Assembly (NCBI GenBank): GCA_016297645.1
Contig: JAEDGF010000032.1
Span: forward strand, 1 to 20,738
Source of the DNA: Clostridiaceae bacterium
GTDB taxonomy: Bacteria; Bacillota; Clostridia; Oscillospirales; Acutalibacteraceae
DNA: 20,738 nucleotides
Direction: 5' to 3'
Shown here: one piece after another, positions 6,278 to 13,924 of the stretch
How the letters are laid out: every line of letters begins with the position of its first letter
Position numbering within the stretch: position 1 is the stretch's first letter
Position numbers and translations under genes: made by a program
The notes under the pieces: generated by a model
The model's input: only the letters and a program-made list of their open reading frames with translations
Database searches by the model: none
What the model was told of the DNA's origin: nothing

Positions 6278-8418
6278 GATTCCACCTTGCAGGAAAGTGA
6301 TATGTTCTGTTTTTTGTTTTCGTCGTAAGTGATCTTTAAACGGAAATCTCCGTCAGCGGTTTTTATGAGTGCGTCTATATTACCGGTCGAGGGAGCATAG
6401 ACCGGTGATACTGCTTTCGGCTTTTCGCTTTTATTGAAAAAGCTCTCATTGATACCGAGTATTTTACTGACGATAAATTCCGCCGAAGCGCCGAACATCG
6501 GGTGGCAGAGTGAGTCGCAGCCGTCCCAGTTCTCCCATAAGTTAGCGCTGCCGTGCTTCATCATGTTGTAAAAAGAATTTTCCTTTTTGTTAGAGAGAAG
6601 CTCAACGGCAAGCTCATTTTCGCCGAGTTTGAAAAGCGATTCGATAAGATAGTAAGTACCGAAAATGCCCGTGTCAAACTCGCGCAGCGAACTGTATTTT
6701 TCAACGAGGTTATGTGCGGTCTTTTCGCTGCCGATACCGAGGTGTACCGCAAAAGCGTCCGCGCCCTGAACGCCTGCGCAGAACGAGCCGGTTTCACTGT
6801 CGTAAAAGTTATCTTTGAGGGCTTTTTTCGCGCCGTTTTCCGCTTCGTTTAATTCCTTCAAGAATTCTGTTTTTCCGAGTATCTCTGCCGCTTTTGCTGT
6901 AAGACGGGCGCATTCCGCAAAATAGAAGGTGTTTACAAAGCTCTCGGGAATTTTGATATCATTTTTCGGAGTGCACCAGTCGCCGAGACACCAGCCGCCC
7001 TCCTCCTCGCGGGTGACAAGGAAGCTGTCGCTGCGGCTTTTCATGTACCGCAGGTACGCTGTCATCGAATCGAACGCGGCTGAAAGCTCCTCTTTGTCGG
7101 CATAAAAACGATAGAAATTCCAAGGTACGATTACGGCGGCTCCGCCCCATCCTCCGGGACCTCCGCCTCCGCCGTAAAATGGTGCGGTGTGCTGAATGTG
7201 TCCGTTTTCCGTGTTTTGACAGTCCCTTATGTCATGCAACCATTTGCGGTACATTTCGGAAGCGTCAAAAATATACATCGCGGCAGCCGAGCAGAGCTGA
7301 CCGTCGCCCGTGTAGCCGAGCCGTTCGCGGTGCGGACAGTCGGATGGTACACAGCCGTGAATATTCGCTTCCTGTGTTCTTGCGTACGCGTCAAAGTACC
7401 ATTGGAGGACTTCGTTTTCGCACTTGAAGAACACGCGCTGTTTAATGTCGGTGCGTATTTCTTCAAACCCTTTTAAGTGGGCGCTGCCCTCAACAACGAT
7501 ATATCTGCCTGCATTCCATGTAAAATGCAGACGGTATTCCTCGGGATAAAACGGAGAGAAAACAAATACATCGTGCTGCAATCTGTTCTTTCCGCCCGTA
7601 GAGTGAAAGTCCGGAGTCATATCGTCATTGAGTTTATCCGCGAAATACACGGAAGCCGTGCTTCCGGGCTGTGCGTCCGGGTTGAATTTTATAACGGGCG
7701 TTCCGGCAAGCGTCGACGGCAGCTCATAGACCCTTACACCGTCCTTTTCGTGGATAAGCACGGGTGAAATAACACTCGTGACTCTGTCGGGAGGGCAGTC
7801 GGCAAGCGTAAAAACAGAGTCAAACAGCGCGGTACTTTCGGGCGTGTCCCAAGCGGAGTCGTCAAAACCGGGCTGCTTCCACTCTCCCGGGTACTTCGTC
7901 CCGTCAAGTGTTTCGCCGAAATATATATTTGTCTTTGTTATGTAGCTCGGGCGCCATTTGTTAACTGTGTTGTCCGGCGTTATCTCTTTTTTCGTGCCGT
8001 CGGAAAAGGTCAGGACGATTTTGAAAACAAGGCAGTTTTCGCCCCATTTTCCTATGCCCTCGATCGTACATTCGTCCTGTCCGAACCAGCCTGCGCCTAT
8101 ATGCGAAGCGAGAATATTTTCGCCCGGCTGCAAAAGGTGCGTTATGTCGAAGGAATAGTAGTATATTCTGTGGCTGAGCTTGTCATGTATCGGATAAAGA
8201 GCCTTTGTAAGATTTCTTTCGCAGTAGTCGGATTTCGGCGGCATGAGCCGGTTGTCACTCAGCCGGACTCCGTTTATGAACGCCTCAAAATAGCCGAGTC
8301 CCGTGATTTCCAGAATCGCCTCGCTGCATTTTTGCACATCGAAGCGCGAGCGCACAAGGCAAGCCTTTGCCCCGGGGAAGGTGAGCATTCGGCACTTTTT
8401 AAATGGAGATTTTTTCAC
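6274..8418 (-). CDS. Alpha-L-rhamnosidase (GH78 type)
   Basis: Removes terminal alpha-L-rhamnose from plant or microbial glycans. The protein has 714 residues. An N-terminal beta-sandwich (about 30-160) has the bacterial rhamnosidase N-domain signature GYFEAFINGVRLSDNRLMPP...RIYYYSFDIT. The catalytic (alpha/alpha)6 barrel runs from about 325 to 665 and carries DCPHRERLGYTGDGQ (D360, E365, D372, expected acid region) and WENWDG near 640 (expected base). The motif is one residue shorter than the classic DCPQRDERLGWTGD, a variant I associate with a GH78 subgroup. The start is GTG 8418: a TGA lies three codons upstream in frame, and AAAGGAG sits 11 nt before it. No signal peptide is seen, so it likely works in the cytoplasm on imported oligosaccharides. 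It follows the galactosidase by 84 nt. Confidence 0.9.
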   Translation of the reverse strand: MKKSPFKKCRMLTFPGAKACLVRSRFDVQKCSEAILEITGLGYFEAFINGVRLSDNRLMPPKSDYCERNLTKALYPIHDKLSHRIYYYSFDITHLLQPGENILASHIGAGWFGQDECTIEGIGKWGENCLVFKIVLTFSDGTKKEITPDNTVNKWRPSYITKTNIYFGETLDGTKYPGEWKQPGFDDSAWDTPESTALFDSVFTLADCPPDRVTSVISPVLIHEKDGVRVYELPSTLAGTPVIKFNPDAQPGSTASVYFADKLNDDMTPDFHSTGGKNRLQHDVFVFSPFYPEEYRLHFTWNAGRYIVVEGSAHLKGFEEIRTDIKQRVFFKCENEVLQWYFDAYARTQEANIHGCVPSDCPHRERLGYTGDGQLCSAAAMYIFDASEMYRKWLHDIRDCQNTENGHIQHTAPFYGGGGGPGGWGGAAVIVPWNFYRFYADKEELSAAFDSMTAYLRYMKSRSDSFLVTREEEGGWCLGDWCTPKNDIKIPESFVNTFYFAECARLTAKAAEILGKTEFLKELNEAENGAKKALKDNFYDSETGSFCAGVQGADAFAVHLGIGSEKTAHNLVEKYSSLREFDTGIFGTYYLIESLFKLGENELAVELLSNKKENSFYNMMKHGSANLWENWDGCDSLCHPMFGASAEFIVSKILGINESFFNKSEKPKAVSPVYAPSTGNIDALIKTADGDFRLKITYDENKKQNISLSCKVES

Positions 8419-8502
8419 AGTATGTCAAACTCCTTTCACAAAAAAGACACTGCTTCCAGTCAGTTTTTTGATAAAAAGCGTCGCCGTTTTTTTTATGTCG
8501 GT

Positions 8503-11500
8503 TTATTTAGTGTGGGGAATAAGCGTAAAGCCGAGAGTATAACCGAGAGAAGCATCCCCGGTGTATTCTTTTCTGGTGTCGGGTCCGCAGCTGCTTGAAC
8601 CGATTCCGCGCGTGAAGCCGTCAAGCGTCAGGAATGTGGTGTTCATGTCTTTCAGGTCCTCCTGATGCTGTGCCTTCTCGATTGCGTTCTGCGTGAAGTG
8701 GTGAACGCTGAAATTGAACGATTCATCGGCGTATATTTCAAGCGAACTGCCGTCGTCTGACGAGAGAACGAGCTTTTTGGTATCGCAGTGCATTCCGCTC
8801 TCCTGAGGATAAACATACGGCTCGAACATATCGTCAACTTTCGCAGAGTAGATACCCACGGGGGACTGGCAGTTGAAGTCGGGCATATTTTCCGCTTCTC
8901 CTCTGCCGTAGTATGTGCAGTCCGTGAAATCCCTGCTCAACTCGGCTGTGATACCGAAGCGCGGAATATCCCTCTCGGCATCGTCAGACACCGTAATGAG
9001 CGAGGTTTTTACTTCAATAGCGCCGAGTGAAGAAACGGTGTAGGAAGCCGTTGCTTTGTACATGGCTTTTTTGCCTTTGCACAGTTCGAAAACGGTGTCG
9101 ATTACGATTTCGCCGTCGTCGATGTGTGCGTCGAAGCTTTTAAGAACCTGACGGAGTGAATCGAGTCCGCCTGCGTGCCATTTTTCGCGAGGTTTTGCGT
9201 CGTTGTCGATAAGCGCGCGCCAGAGGTTGAAGCGAAGTCCCTTGCTTTCGGCAGGGGAAGCGTTCAGAATGCTCTTGCCGTTAAGCTCGTATGCGGTAAA
9301 TTCGCCTGTGCTGCCGTCGAATACCGCTTTGCCGTTTTCGAAGTTGACGGTTATAACGCCGTTCGCGACAGAAGCGGAAATTTCCGCGCCTATCTCGATA
9401 TCAAATTCATAGGGAACATCGTTGAGTGTTATCTGTTCAACTGCGATTTCGCGGTCGGTTTCGCTGTCGGTGTATATGAAGTTTATATGTGCGTCCTTCG
9501 ATTCGTCAAAATCGCGGTGCGGTATAACAAAGCATTCCGACTGCATGGGGGCGATATCGGTTTTCAGCTCGCCTTTGTCGGTTTCCACACCGTTTTCGAG
9601 CAGCACCCAATTTATTCTGATATAATCGGAATTTCTGAATCTGTTGGTGTTTTCGATGCAGTACAGCTTGCTGCCTGCGAGAGAAGCGCGGAGCGGACGG
9701 TATGCTATGCGCATTTCCTTTGCTCCGGTATGCGGGCGTCTGTCTGCATACATCAGTCCGTCGACGCAGAAGTGTCCGTCATGCTGTTTTTCGTGATGAT
9801 CGCCGCCGTATGTGTAGCGGTATTTATACTTTTTGTCGTTGTCCGGGTGGTAGACGGTGTGGTCTGCCCACTCCCATATGCAGCCGCCCATGGAGTTGTC
9901 CCACTCGTAGAACAAATCCCAATACTCCTGCAAATTTCCGGGGCCTACGCCCATTGCGTGGCAGTATTCACAGAGGAAGAACGGAACTTTTGAGTATTCG
10001 CGGCTGAGCTTATTATCGTACGGACGGCGGCGTTTGCCCGCTCTCCTCTTTTCGATGCCCTCAGTTGAAGTATACATTTCGGAAATGACATCATAGTGGA
10101 ATCTTTTGAGATCATGAACACCCTCATAGTGGACGGGTATTTTCGTCCCGGTCGATTTTAAAAATTTGTTGCATTCGTCCTGGCACTTGTAACCGCCGGA
10201 TTCGTTTCCGAGACTCCACATCGTTATCGAAACATGGTTGCGGTCGCGGCAATACATTCTCTTGACTCTGTCGACATAGTGCGATACCCACTTCGCCTGC
10301 TTAGATATGTGTGAAATATCGCCTGCCATTTCCGAGCAGCCGTGTGTTTCAATATCAGCTTCGTCTATGACATACAAACCGTTGATGTCGCACAGGGTGA
10401 GGAAGAACGGGTCGGGCGGATAGTGCGAGGTGCGCACGCCGTTGACATTCAGCTCCTTCATAAGTCGAATGTCGCGCTCCATGTCGTCAAGGCTCATCGC
10501 ATAGCCCTTGTAAAGGTCGTCGTCGTGGTGATTTACACCCTTTATTTTTATGGGAGCGCCGTTAAAGAGGAATACGCCGTTCTCGATCGTTATCGTCTTA
10601 AAGCCCGTGAAAAAGCGTACGGTGCTTTCGGCTGAACCGTTTACAACGGTTACATAGACTGTGTAAAGCTCGGGAATTTCCGGGTTCCACTCTTTTACTT
10701 CGAGCGTACCGAAATCAAGCTCCGTTGTGTCCTCCGCTTTTTTCGAAATGCTCTTTATCTCTTTGCCGTCTTTGTCTGTAATGACAGCCTTGACGGAGGC
10801 TTCGCCTTCGCCCTTCATAAGCGCCGTCACTTTGAGCGAATACTCGCCGTTTTCGCATTTTTCACTGTGAATATCGCAGTCGAAAAGATATTTACCGGAG
10901 TATTCATAGAGGAGTACATCTCTGAAAATGCCGTTATCCCTGAACATATCCTGAGCTTCGAGGAACGAGCCGTTGCACCACTTAAAGGTGACTGCAACGA
11001 TTTCGTTTGCGCCCTCTTTAAGAAGGTCGGAAATATCGAATTCTGCGGTGTTATGGCTGCCCTCTGAATAGCCCGCAAAATTGCCGTTTACATATACGGC
11101 TATGTTATTGGCGACTCCCAAAAAAGAAATAATGTAAGTTTTCCCGGTTTCGGAAATGTCAATGAATTTTCTGTAAACCGCCGCAGGCATATCCTCGGGG
11201 AGGTCGGGTTCAAAGGTTTTAAACTGATAGGGGCAATTTAAATATACGGGTTCTTCATACCCAAATCTCTGCCAAACGCCGGGGATGGGGAGCTTTGAGA
11301 ACTTGACTCTCACCGTATCGAGCTTGTCGGGCAGCAGCGAAACGGATTTGTAAAACTTAAAATCCCATTCGCCGGACAATACTCTGACGGTATCGGAGTT
11401 GTATCTCTCGTCCTTAGCCGAGGTGTTTTTCAGCTTGTCCGCGTCCGAATACGGAATGGCGTACGCACGGGGAGCGAGCTTGTTTTTCTCAAAAACGGAA

Positions 11501-11538
11501 AAATCGGAGTGGAGTTTTTTATTTATCAGATATTTCAA
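8503..11538 (-). CDS. lacZ: Beta-galactosidase (GH2, LacZ type)
   Basis: Hydrolyses terminal beta-galactosides. The protein has 1011 residues, the length of classic LacZ enzymes with all five domains: sugar-binding domain (about 50-215), Ig-like domain (about 216-320), TIM barrel (about 322-620), a second Ig-like domain, and a C-terminal beta-galactosidase small-chain domain (about 735-1010). Catalytic motifs are clear: WSLGNESGG with acid/base E446 and FFLCEYCHAMG with nucleophile E524, plus ADIETHG. The start chosen is TTG 11538, because AAAGGA lies 8 nt upstream; the frame extends to a TTG at 11607 but those residues are unlike the family. No signal peptide is present, so it should be cytosolic. 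It is the first gene after the minus-strand promoter at 11628-11656 and is followed by the rhamnosidase. Substrate range beyond galactosides is not readable. Confidence 0.95.
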   Translation of the reverse strand: MKYLINKKLHSDFSVFEKNKLAPRAYAIPYSDADKLKNTSAKDERYNSDTVRVLSGEWDFKFYKSVSLLPDKLDTVRVKFSKLPIPGVWQRFGYEEPVYLNCPYQFKTFEPDLPEDMPAAVYRKFIDISETGKTYIISFLGVANNIAVYVNGNFAGYSEGSHNTAEFDISDLLKEGANEIVAVTFKWCNGSFLEAQDMFRDNGIFRDVLLYEYSGKYLFDCDIHSEKCENGEYSLKVTALMKGEGEASVKAVITDKDGKEIKSISKKAEDTTELDFGTLEVKEWNPEIPELYTVYVTVVNGSAESTVRFFTGFKTITIENGVFLFNGAPIKIKGVNHHDDDLYKGYAMSLDDMERDIRLMKELNVNGVRTSHYPPDPFFLTLCDINGLYVIDEADIETHGCSEMAGDISHISKQAKWVSHYVDRVKRMYCRDRNHVSITMWSLGNESGGYKCQDECNKFLKSTGTKIPVHYEGVHDLKRFHYDVISEMYTSTEGIEKRRAGKRRRPYDNKLSREYSKVPFFLCEYCHAMGVGPGNLQEYWDLFYEWDNSMGGCIWEWADHTVYHPDNDKKYKYRYTYGGDHHEKQHDGHFCVDGLMYADRRPHTGAKEMRIAYRPLRASLAGSKLYCIENTNRFRNSDYIRINWVLLENGVETDKGELKTDIAPMQSECFVIPHRDFDESKDAHINFIYTDSETDREIAVEQITLNDVPYEFDIEIGAEISASVANGVITVNFENGKAVFDGSTGEFTAYELNGKSILNASPAESKGLRFNLWRALIDNDAKPREKWHAGGLDSLRQVLKSFDAHIDDGEIVIDTVFELCKGKKAMYKATASYTVSSLGAIEVKTSLITVSDDAERDIPRFGITAELSRDFTDCTYYGRGEAENMPDFNCQSPVGIYSAKVDDMFEPYVYPQESGMHCDTKKLVLSSDDGSSLEIYADESFNFSVHHFTQNAIEKAQHQEDLKDMNTTFLTLDGFTRGIGSSSCGPDTRKEYTGDASLGYTLGFTLIPHTK

Positions 11539-11627
11539 AAGAACAGTCCTTTCGTTGTTTGTTCTTTCGCTGTCGTCACCGAGTGAAATCCGCGGCACGG
11601 CAGGCAAAAGGATGACTAACCGCTCTC

Positions 11628-11656
11628 ATAATAACATACTATTGCGAAAATAACAA
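11628..11656 (-). promoter_or_regulatory. Promoter of the galactosidase-rhamnosidase block
   Basis: On the minus strand the -35 is TTGTTA (11656-11651) and the -10 is TATTAT (11633-11628), with a 17-nt spacer. Transcription would start near 11621, leaving a leader of about 83 nt before the TTG start codon. Confidence 0.65.
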
Positions 11657-11682
11657 CTCCGTTTTTTATATTGAGCGGAGTT
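11655..11682. promoter_or_regulatory. Inverted repeat abutting the -35 of the glycosidase promoter
   Basis: AACTCCG (11655-11661) and CGGAGTT (11676-11682) form a 7-bp inverted repeat, centre to centre 21 nt, touching the upstream edge of the -35 element. Because it sits directly upstream of the promoter it could be a binding site for a sugar-responsive activator. It is followed on the plus strand by TTTGTTTATTTT and so also looks like a terminator, although no plus-strand gene ends here. Confidence 0.4.
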
Positions 11683-12001
11683 TTGTTTATTTTGTCGGTT
11701 TTATGTTTTTTTTCTTCTTTTATGCAAAAAATATAAAAAGTTTTCTTGGTTGTTATATTTATTTGTTGTTAGCCCAAAATAAAAGCCCCCTCTGTGTAAC
11801 GCCGCCGTTTCAGTGGTGTATTATTGGTTACAAAGATACGGACGGCGTGATTTTCTGTCGGCGGAAGTATCGGAGAAACCGTACTGTGAGATAAATTCGT
11901 CAGCAGTTTTCACTGCCGACGGTATATAGCTTTCCTCACCGGCAAATTTACCGGTTTTAAGTGGGCGAGAACAAAAACTTCCCCCCCCTGTCAGGATTGC
12001 T
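11683..12001. other. Intergenic region without a convincing gene
   Basis: The first 80 nt are very A/T-rich. Further on there is a bulged long-range inverted repeat (ACGCCGCCGT at 11799-11808 with its complement at 11838-11848, one extra A), a 10-bp hairpin with one mismatch (11898-11921, loop TTTC), and a run of eight C at about 11982-11989. The short frames here lack ribosome sites and protein-like composition. Confidence 0.5.
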
Positions 12002-12031
12002 TTGACAATTCCGCCTCCGTGTGTTTTTACT
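12002..12031 (+). promoter_or_regulatory. Possible promoter of the interrupted short frame
   Basis: TTGACA (12002-12007) is a perfect -35; TTTACT (12026-12031) after 18 nt is a weak -10 (four of six bases). It points at the short frame starting at 12057. Confidence 0.4.
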
Positions 12032-12056
12032 GTGATTAAAGGGAGTGAGTTTAATT

Positions 12057-12152
12057 ATGATGAGCAAAAAAAATTATTCAAAAAAAAGCACCTTTCAAAA
12101 ATCAGTGAACTGCCCCAAATTGTGCGGACAGCACAAAAGCCCCTGTCTATGA
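12057..12152 (+). pseudogene. Start of an unknown gene cut by the IS3-family end
   Basis: GGGAG (12041-12045) precedes ATG 12057 by 11 nt. The frame reads MMSKKNYSKKSTFQKS and then, from codon 17, runs into the inverted-repeat end of the insertion sequence and stops at 12150-12152. The first 16 residues are lysine-rich and not recognised. With the TTGACA promoter upstream, this looks like the beginning of a gene destroyed by the insertion; its remainder is not visible on the far side, where the element is itself truncated. Confidence 0.4.
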
Positions 12153-12690
12153 CACAATATTAACTTTTCAAGCAACGAACTGGCATCGGTATTCCATCGG
12201 TGTCAGTTTTGTTTTGAGTTGAATACGCTGGTAGTTGTAGAAGTGGATGTATTCACCTATGAGGAGGCGCGCCTCCTCATAGGTGCGCGGCTTTGCCCGG
12301 TAGATACACTCTGTTTTCAGAATAGAGAAGAAATTTTCCGCTAAAGCGTTATCATATGGATTTCCGCGTCTTGACATTGACGGCGTAATGCCGTATGATT
12401 GAGTTAGGCGGAAATACGCTTGCGAGGTGTACTGGAAGCCTTGGTCAATGTGGAGCTGCAACTCTGCAGTGACATTTTCTTTTTTCCGGGCTTCTTTGAC
12501 CGTGCTCAATACAAGGTGAATATTCTGTTCTGTGCCGGTTTTGTATGCGACGATACTGTTGTCGTACAAATCTCGGATGATGGACAGATACAAGAATCCT
12601 TGTCCTGTCTTGATGTATGAAATATCCGTTACCCACTTCTGATTCGGCCGATCTGAATGGAAGTCCCTGTTCAACAAATTGGGATAACGG
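12106..12690 (-). mobile_element. Remnant of an IS3-family (IS150-like) insertion sequence
   Basis: One terminal inverted repeat is present: TGAACTGCCCCAAATTG beginning at 12106 resembles the ends of IS150-group elements. From there the transposase 3' half is intact, but recognisable IS sequence stops near 12690, next to the promoter of the TetR-like gene. OrfA, the N-terminal part of OrfB and the other end are absent, so only about 585 nt of an expected 1.2-1.5 kb element remain, and it cannot move by itself. Confidence 0.75.
12168..12690 (-). pseudogene. IS3-family transposase OrfB, N-terminally truncated
   Basis: The C-terminal 170-odd residues of an IS3-family DDE transposase (rve integrase core). 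Homology begins at about RYPNLLNRDFHSDRPNQKW (codon at 12689) and includes the catalytic triad: D in TDISYI, D in HIDQGFQYTS (usually HSDQG), and E in DNALAENFFSILKTE; the tail YNYQRIQLKTKLTPMEYR is standard. The helix-turn-helix part of OrfB and all of OrfA are missing. The frame can be extended to 12770, but those residues come from the neighbouring TetR promoter and are not transposase. The stop lies about 60 nt inside the terminal repeat, as is normal for the family. Confidence 0.88.
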
Positions 12691-12720
12691 TGTAAACAAT
12701 CACCGTATGTTATATATAAT
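12687..12720 (+). promoter_or_regulatory. Promoter and possible operator of the TetR-like gene
   Basis: A consensus -10 TATAAT (12715-12720) lies 28 nt before the ATG. The -35 position (about 12692-12697) reads GTAAAC, a poor match. ACGGTG (12687-12692) and CACCGT (12701-12706) form a 6-bp inverted repeat with 8-nt loop across the -35, suitable for an autoregulatory operator, though its left arm coincides with the junction to the IS remnant and may be accidental. Confidence 0.45.
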
Positions 12721-12747
12721 ACACTGTTATTTGACGGAGCGATCATA

Positions 12748-13056
12748 ATGCCTGCAAACAAAAAAGTCACAAAAAACGAAATAATTGACGCCGCCGTGGA
12801 GGTTTTCCGCGACGGCGGTTTTTCGTCTGTAAACGCACGCAGCGTTGCAGAAAAACTCGGCTGTTCAACACAGCATATCTATTTTTCATTCAAAAATATG
12901 GAGGAATTGAAAACAGCTCTCACTGAACGGGCTGTTGAAATGCACACGAAACGCGTGAGCGATTCGCTCCGCGTTCATGAGGGGACCGACAGTCGTTACA
13001 GTAGCATCCGCTGTTACGGGAGGAGGTTCTGCACGGCGGCTTCTTATATTGAGTAA
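12748..13056 (+). pseudogene. TetR/AcrR-family regulator, C-terminally truncated
   Basis: The first 75 or so residues are a good TetR-type DNA-binding domain: TKNEIIDAAVEVFRDGGFSS, then the helix-turn-helix NARSVAEKLGCSTQHIYFSFKNMEELKTAL. GGAG lies 8 nt before the ATG. The frame then ends at 102 residues, where the family needs about 180-200 with a ligand-binding domain. From about residue 89 onward (IRCYGRRFCTAASYIE) the sequence no longer looks like the family, which suggests an internal deletion or frameshift. No target transporter or enzyme gene sits beside it; proB follows under a separate promoter. Together with the neighbouring IS remnant this marks a decayed region. Confidence 0.7.
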
Positions 13057-13074
13057 AAAAATGCAATTATTATC

Positions 13075-13103
13075 TTGTTTTACAGATATCGTTCGTGTAT
13101 AAT
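13075..13103 (+). promoter_or_regulatory. Promoter of proBAC
   Basis: The -35 is TTGTTT (13075-13080) and the -10 is a perfect TATAAT (13098-13103) with a 17-nt spacer. Transcription should start near 13110; AAGGCGG (13134-13140) is the ribosome site 7 nt before ATG 13148. There is no T-box-sized leader. Confidence 0.7.
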
Positions 13104-13147
13104 ACTTCTATTGAACCGAAACAACAAAATCGGAAGGCGGATAAAGT

Positions 13148-13924
13148 ATGAGAATTGTAATTAAAGTGGGGACTTCAACACTGGCTCACTCCACAGGCAG
13201 GCTTAATATCAGGCGTGTCGAGGAGCTTGTCAAGGTGCTCAGCGACCTGAAAAACAGCGGACACGAGGTAATCCTCGTTTCCTCAGGTGCAATAGGTATG
13301 GGCGCGGGTAAGCTTAATTTGAAGCAGAAGCCATCCGATATTCCGACAAAACAGGCGGCGGCGGCGGTCGGTCAGTGCGAACTGATGTATACATACGACA
13401 AGCTGTTTTCCGAGTATAATCACACGGTCGCGCAGCTTCTTATGACAGGCGAGGATTTCAATGTCGAGGAGCGTCACACCAATTTCAGCAACACCATGAA
13501 CCGGCTGCTCGAAATGGATGTTTTGCCGATAATCAATGAGAACGACACCGTTGCGACAGCCGAAATAAAGGTCGGCGACAACGATACTCTTTCGGCTCTT
13601 GTAGCCGTTACAGTTAATGCCGATCTGCTCGTTTTGCTCTCGGATATTGACGGACTTTATACAGCCGATCCACACAAAGACCCGACTGCAACGCTTATCC
13701 CCGAGATAAGGGAGATAGACGACAGCGTTATGGCGCTCGGCGGCGACGCGGGAAGCTCGCTCGGTACGGGCGGAATGCGCACAAAGCTCAACGCCGCGCT
13801 TCTTTGTGTCAGCAGCGGCTGCGACATGATAATCGCAAACGGTTCCGTACCCACGCTTCTGTACAATATTTGTGACGGAGAGGCTATCGGTACGAGATTT
13901 ATTGCCGGAGGTAATAAAAAATGA
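13148..13924 (+). CDS. proB: Glutamate 5-kinase, short form
   Basis: Phosphorylates L-glutamate at the gamma-carboxyl with ATP, the first and usually feedback-inhibited step of proline synthesis. The protein has 258 residues and consists only of the amino-acid-kinase domain: IVIKVGTSTL at the N-terminus, LVSSGAIGMGAGKLNL, IINENDTVA with the GDNDTLSALVA segment, LLSDIDGLYTADP, and the GTGGMRTKLNAA phosphate/nucleotide motif. The C-terminal PUA domain of E. coli ProB (367 residues) is absent, as in many Gram-positive species. Its stop overlaps the proA start by 4 nt, so the kinase and reductase are probably made together; their unstable product is thought to be passed between them. Confidence 0.96.
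   Translation: MRIVIKVGTSTLAHSTGRLNIRRVEELVKVLSDLKNSGHEVILVSSGAIGMGAGKLNLKQKPSDIPTKQAAAAVGQCELMYTYDKLFSEYNHTVAQLLMTGEDFNVEERHTNFSNTMNRLLEMDVLPIINENDTVATAEIKVGDNDTLSALVAVTVNADLLVLLSDIDGLYTADPHKDPTATLIPEIREIDDSVMALGGDAGSSLGTGGMRTKLNAALLCVSSGCDMIIANGSVPTLLYNICDGEAIGTRFIAGGNKK

Noticed and set aside
9175..9993. Open frame of 272 codons on the plus strand
   Set aside because: It lies entirely antisense to the beta-galactosidase, whose domains and catalytic motifs are unmistakable; its own translation shows no family and no ribosome site.
11703..11894. 63-codon plus-strand frame in the intergenic region
   Set aside because: Starts in a T-rich tract (MFFFFFY...), lacks a ribosome site and resembles no protein.
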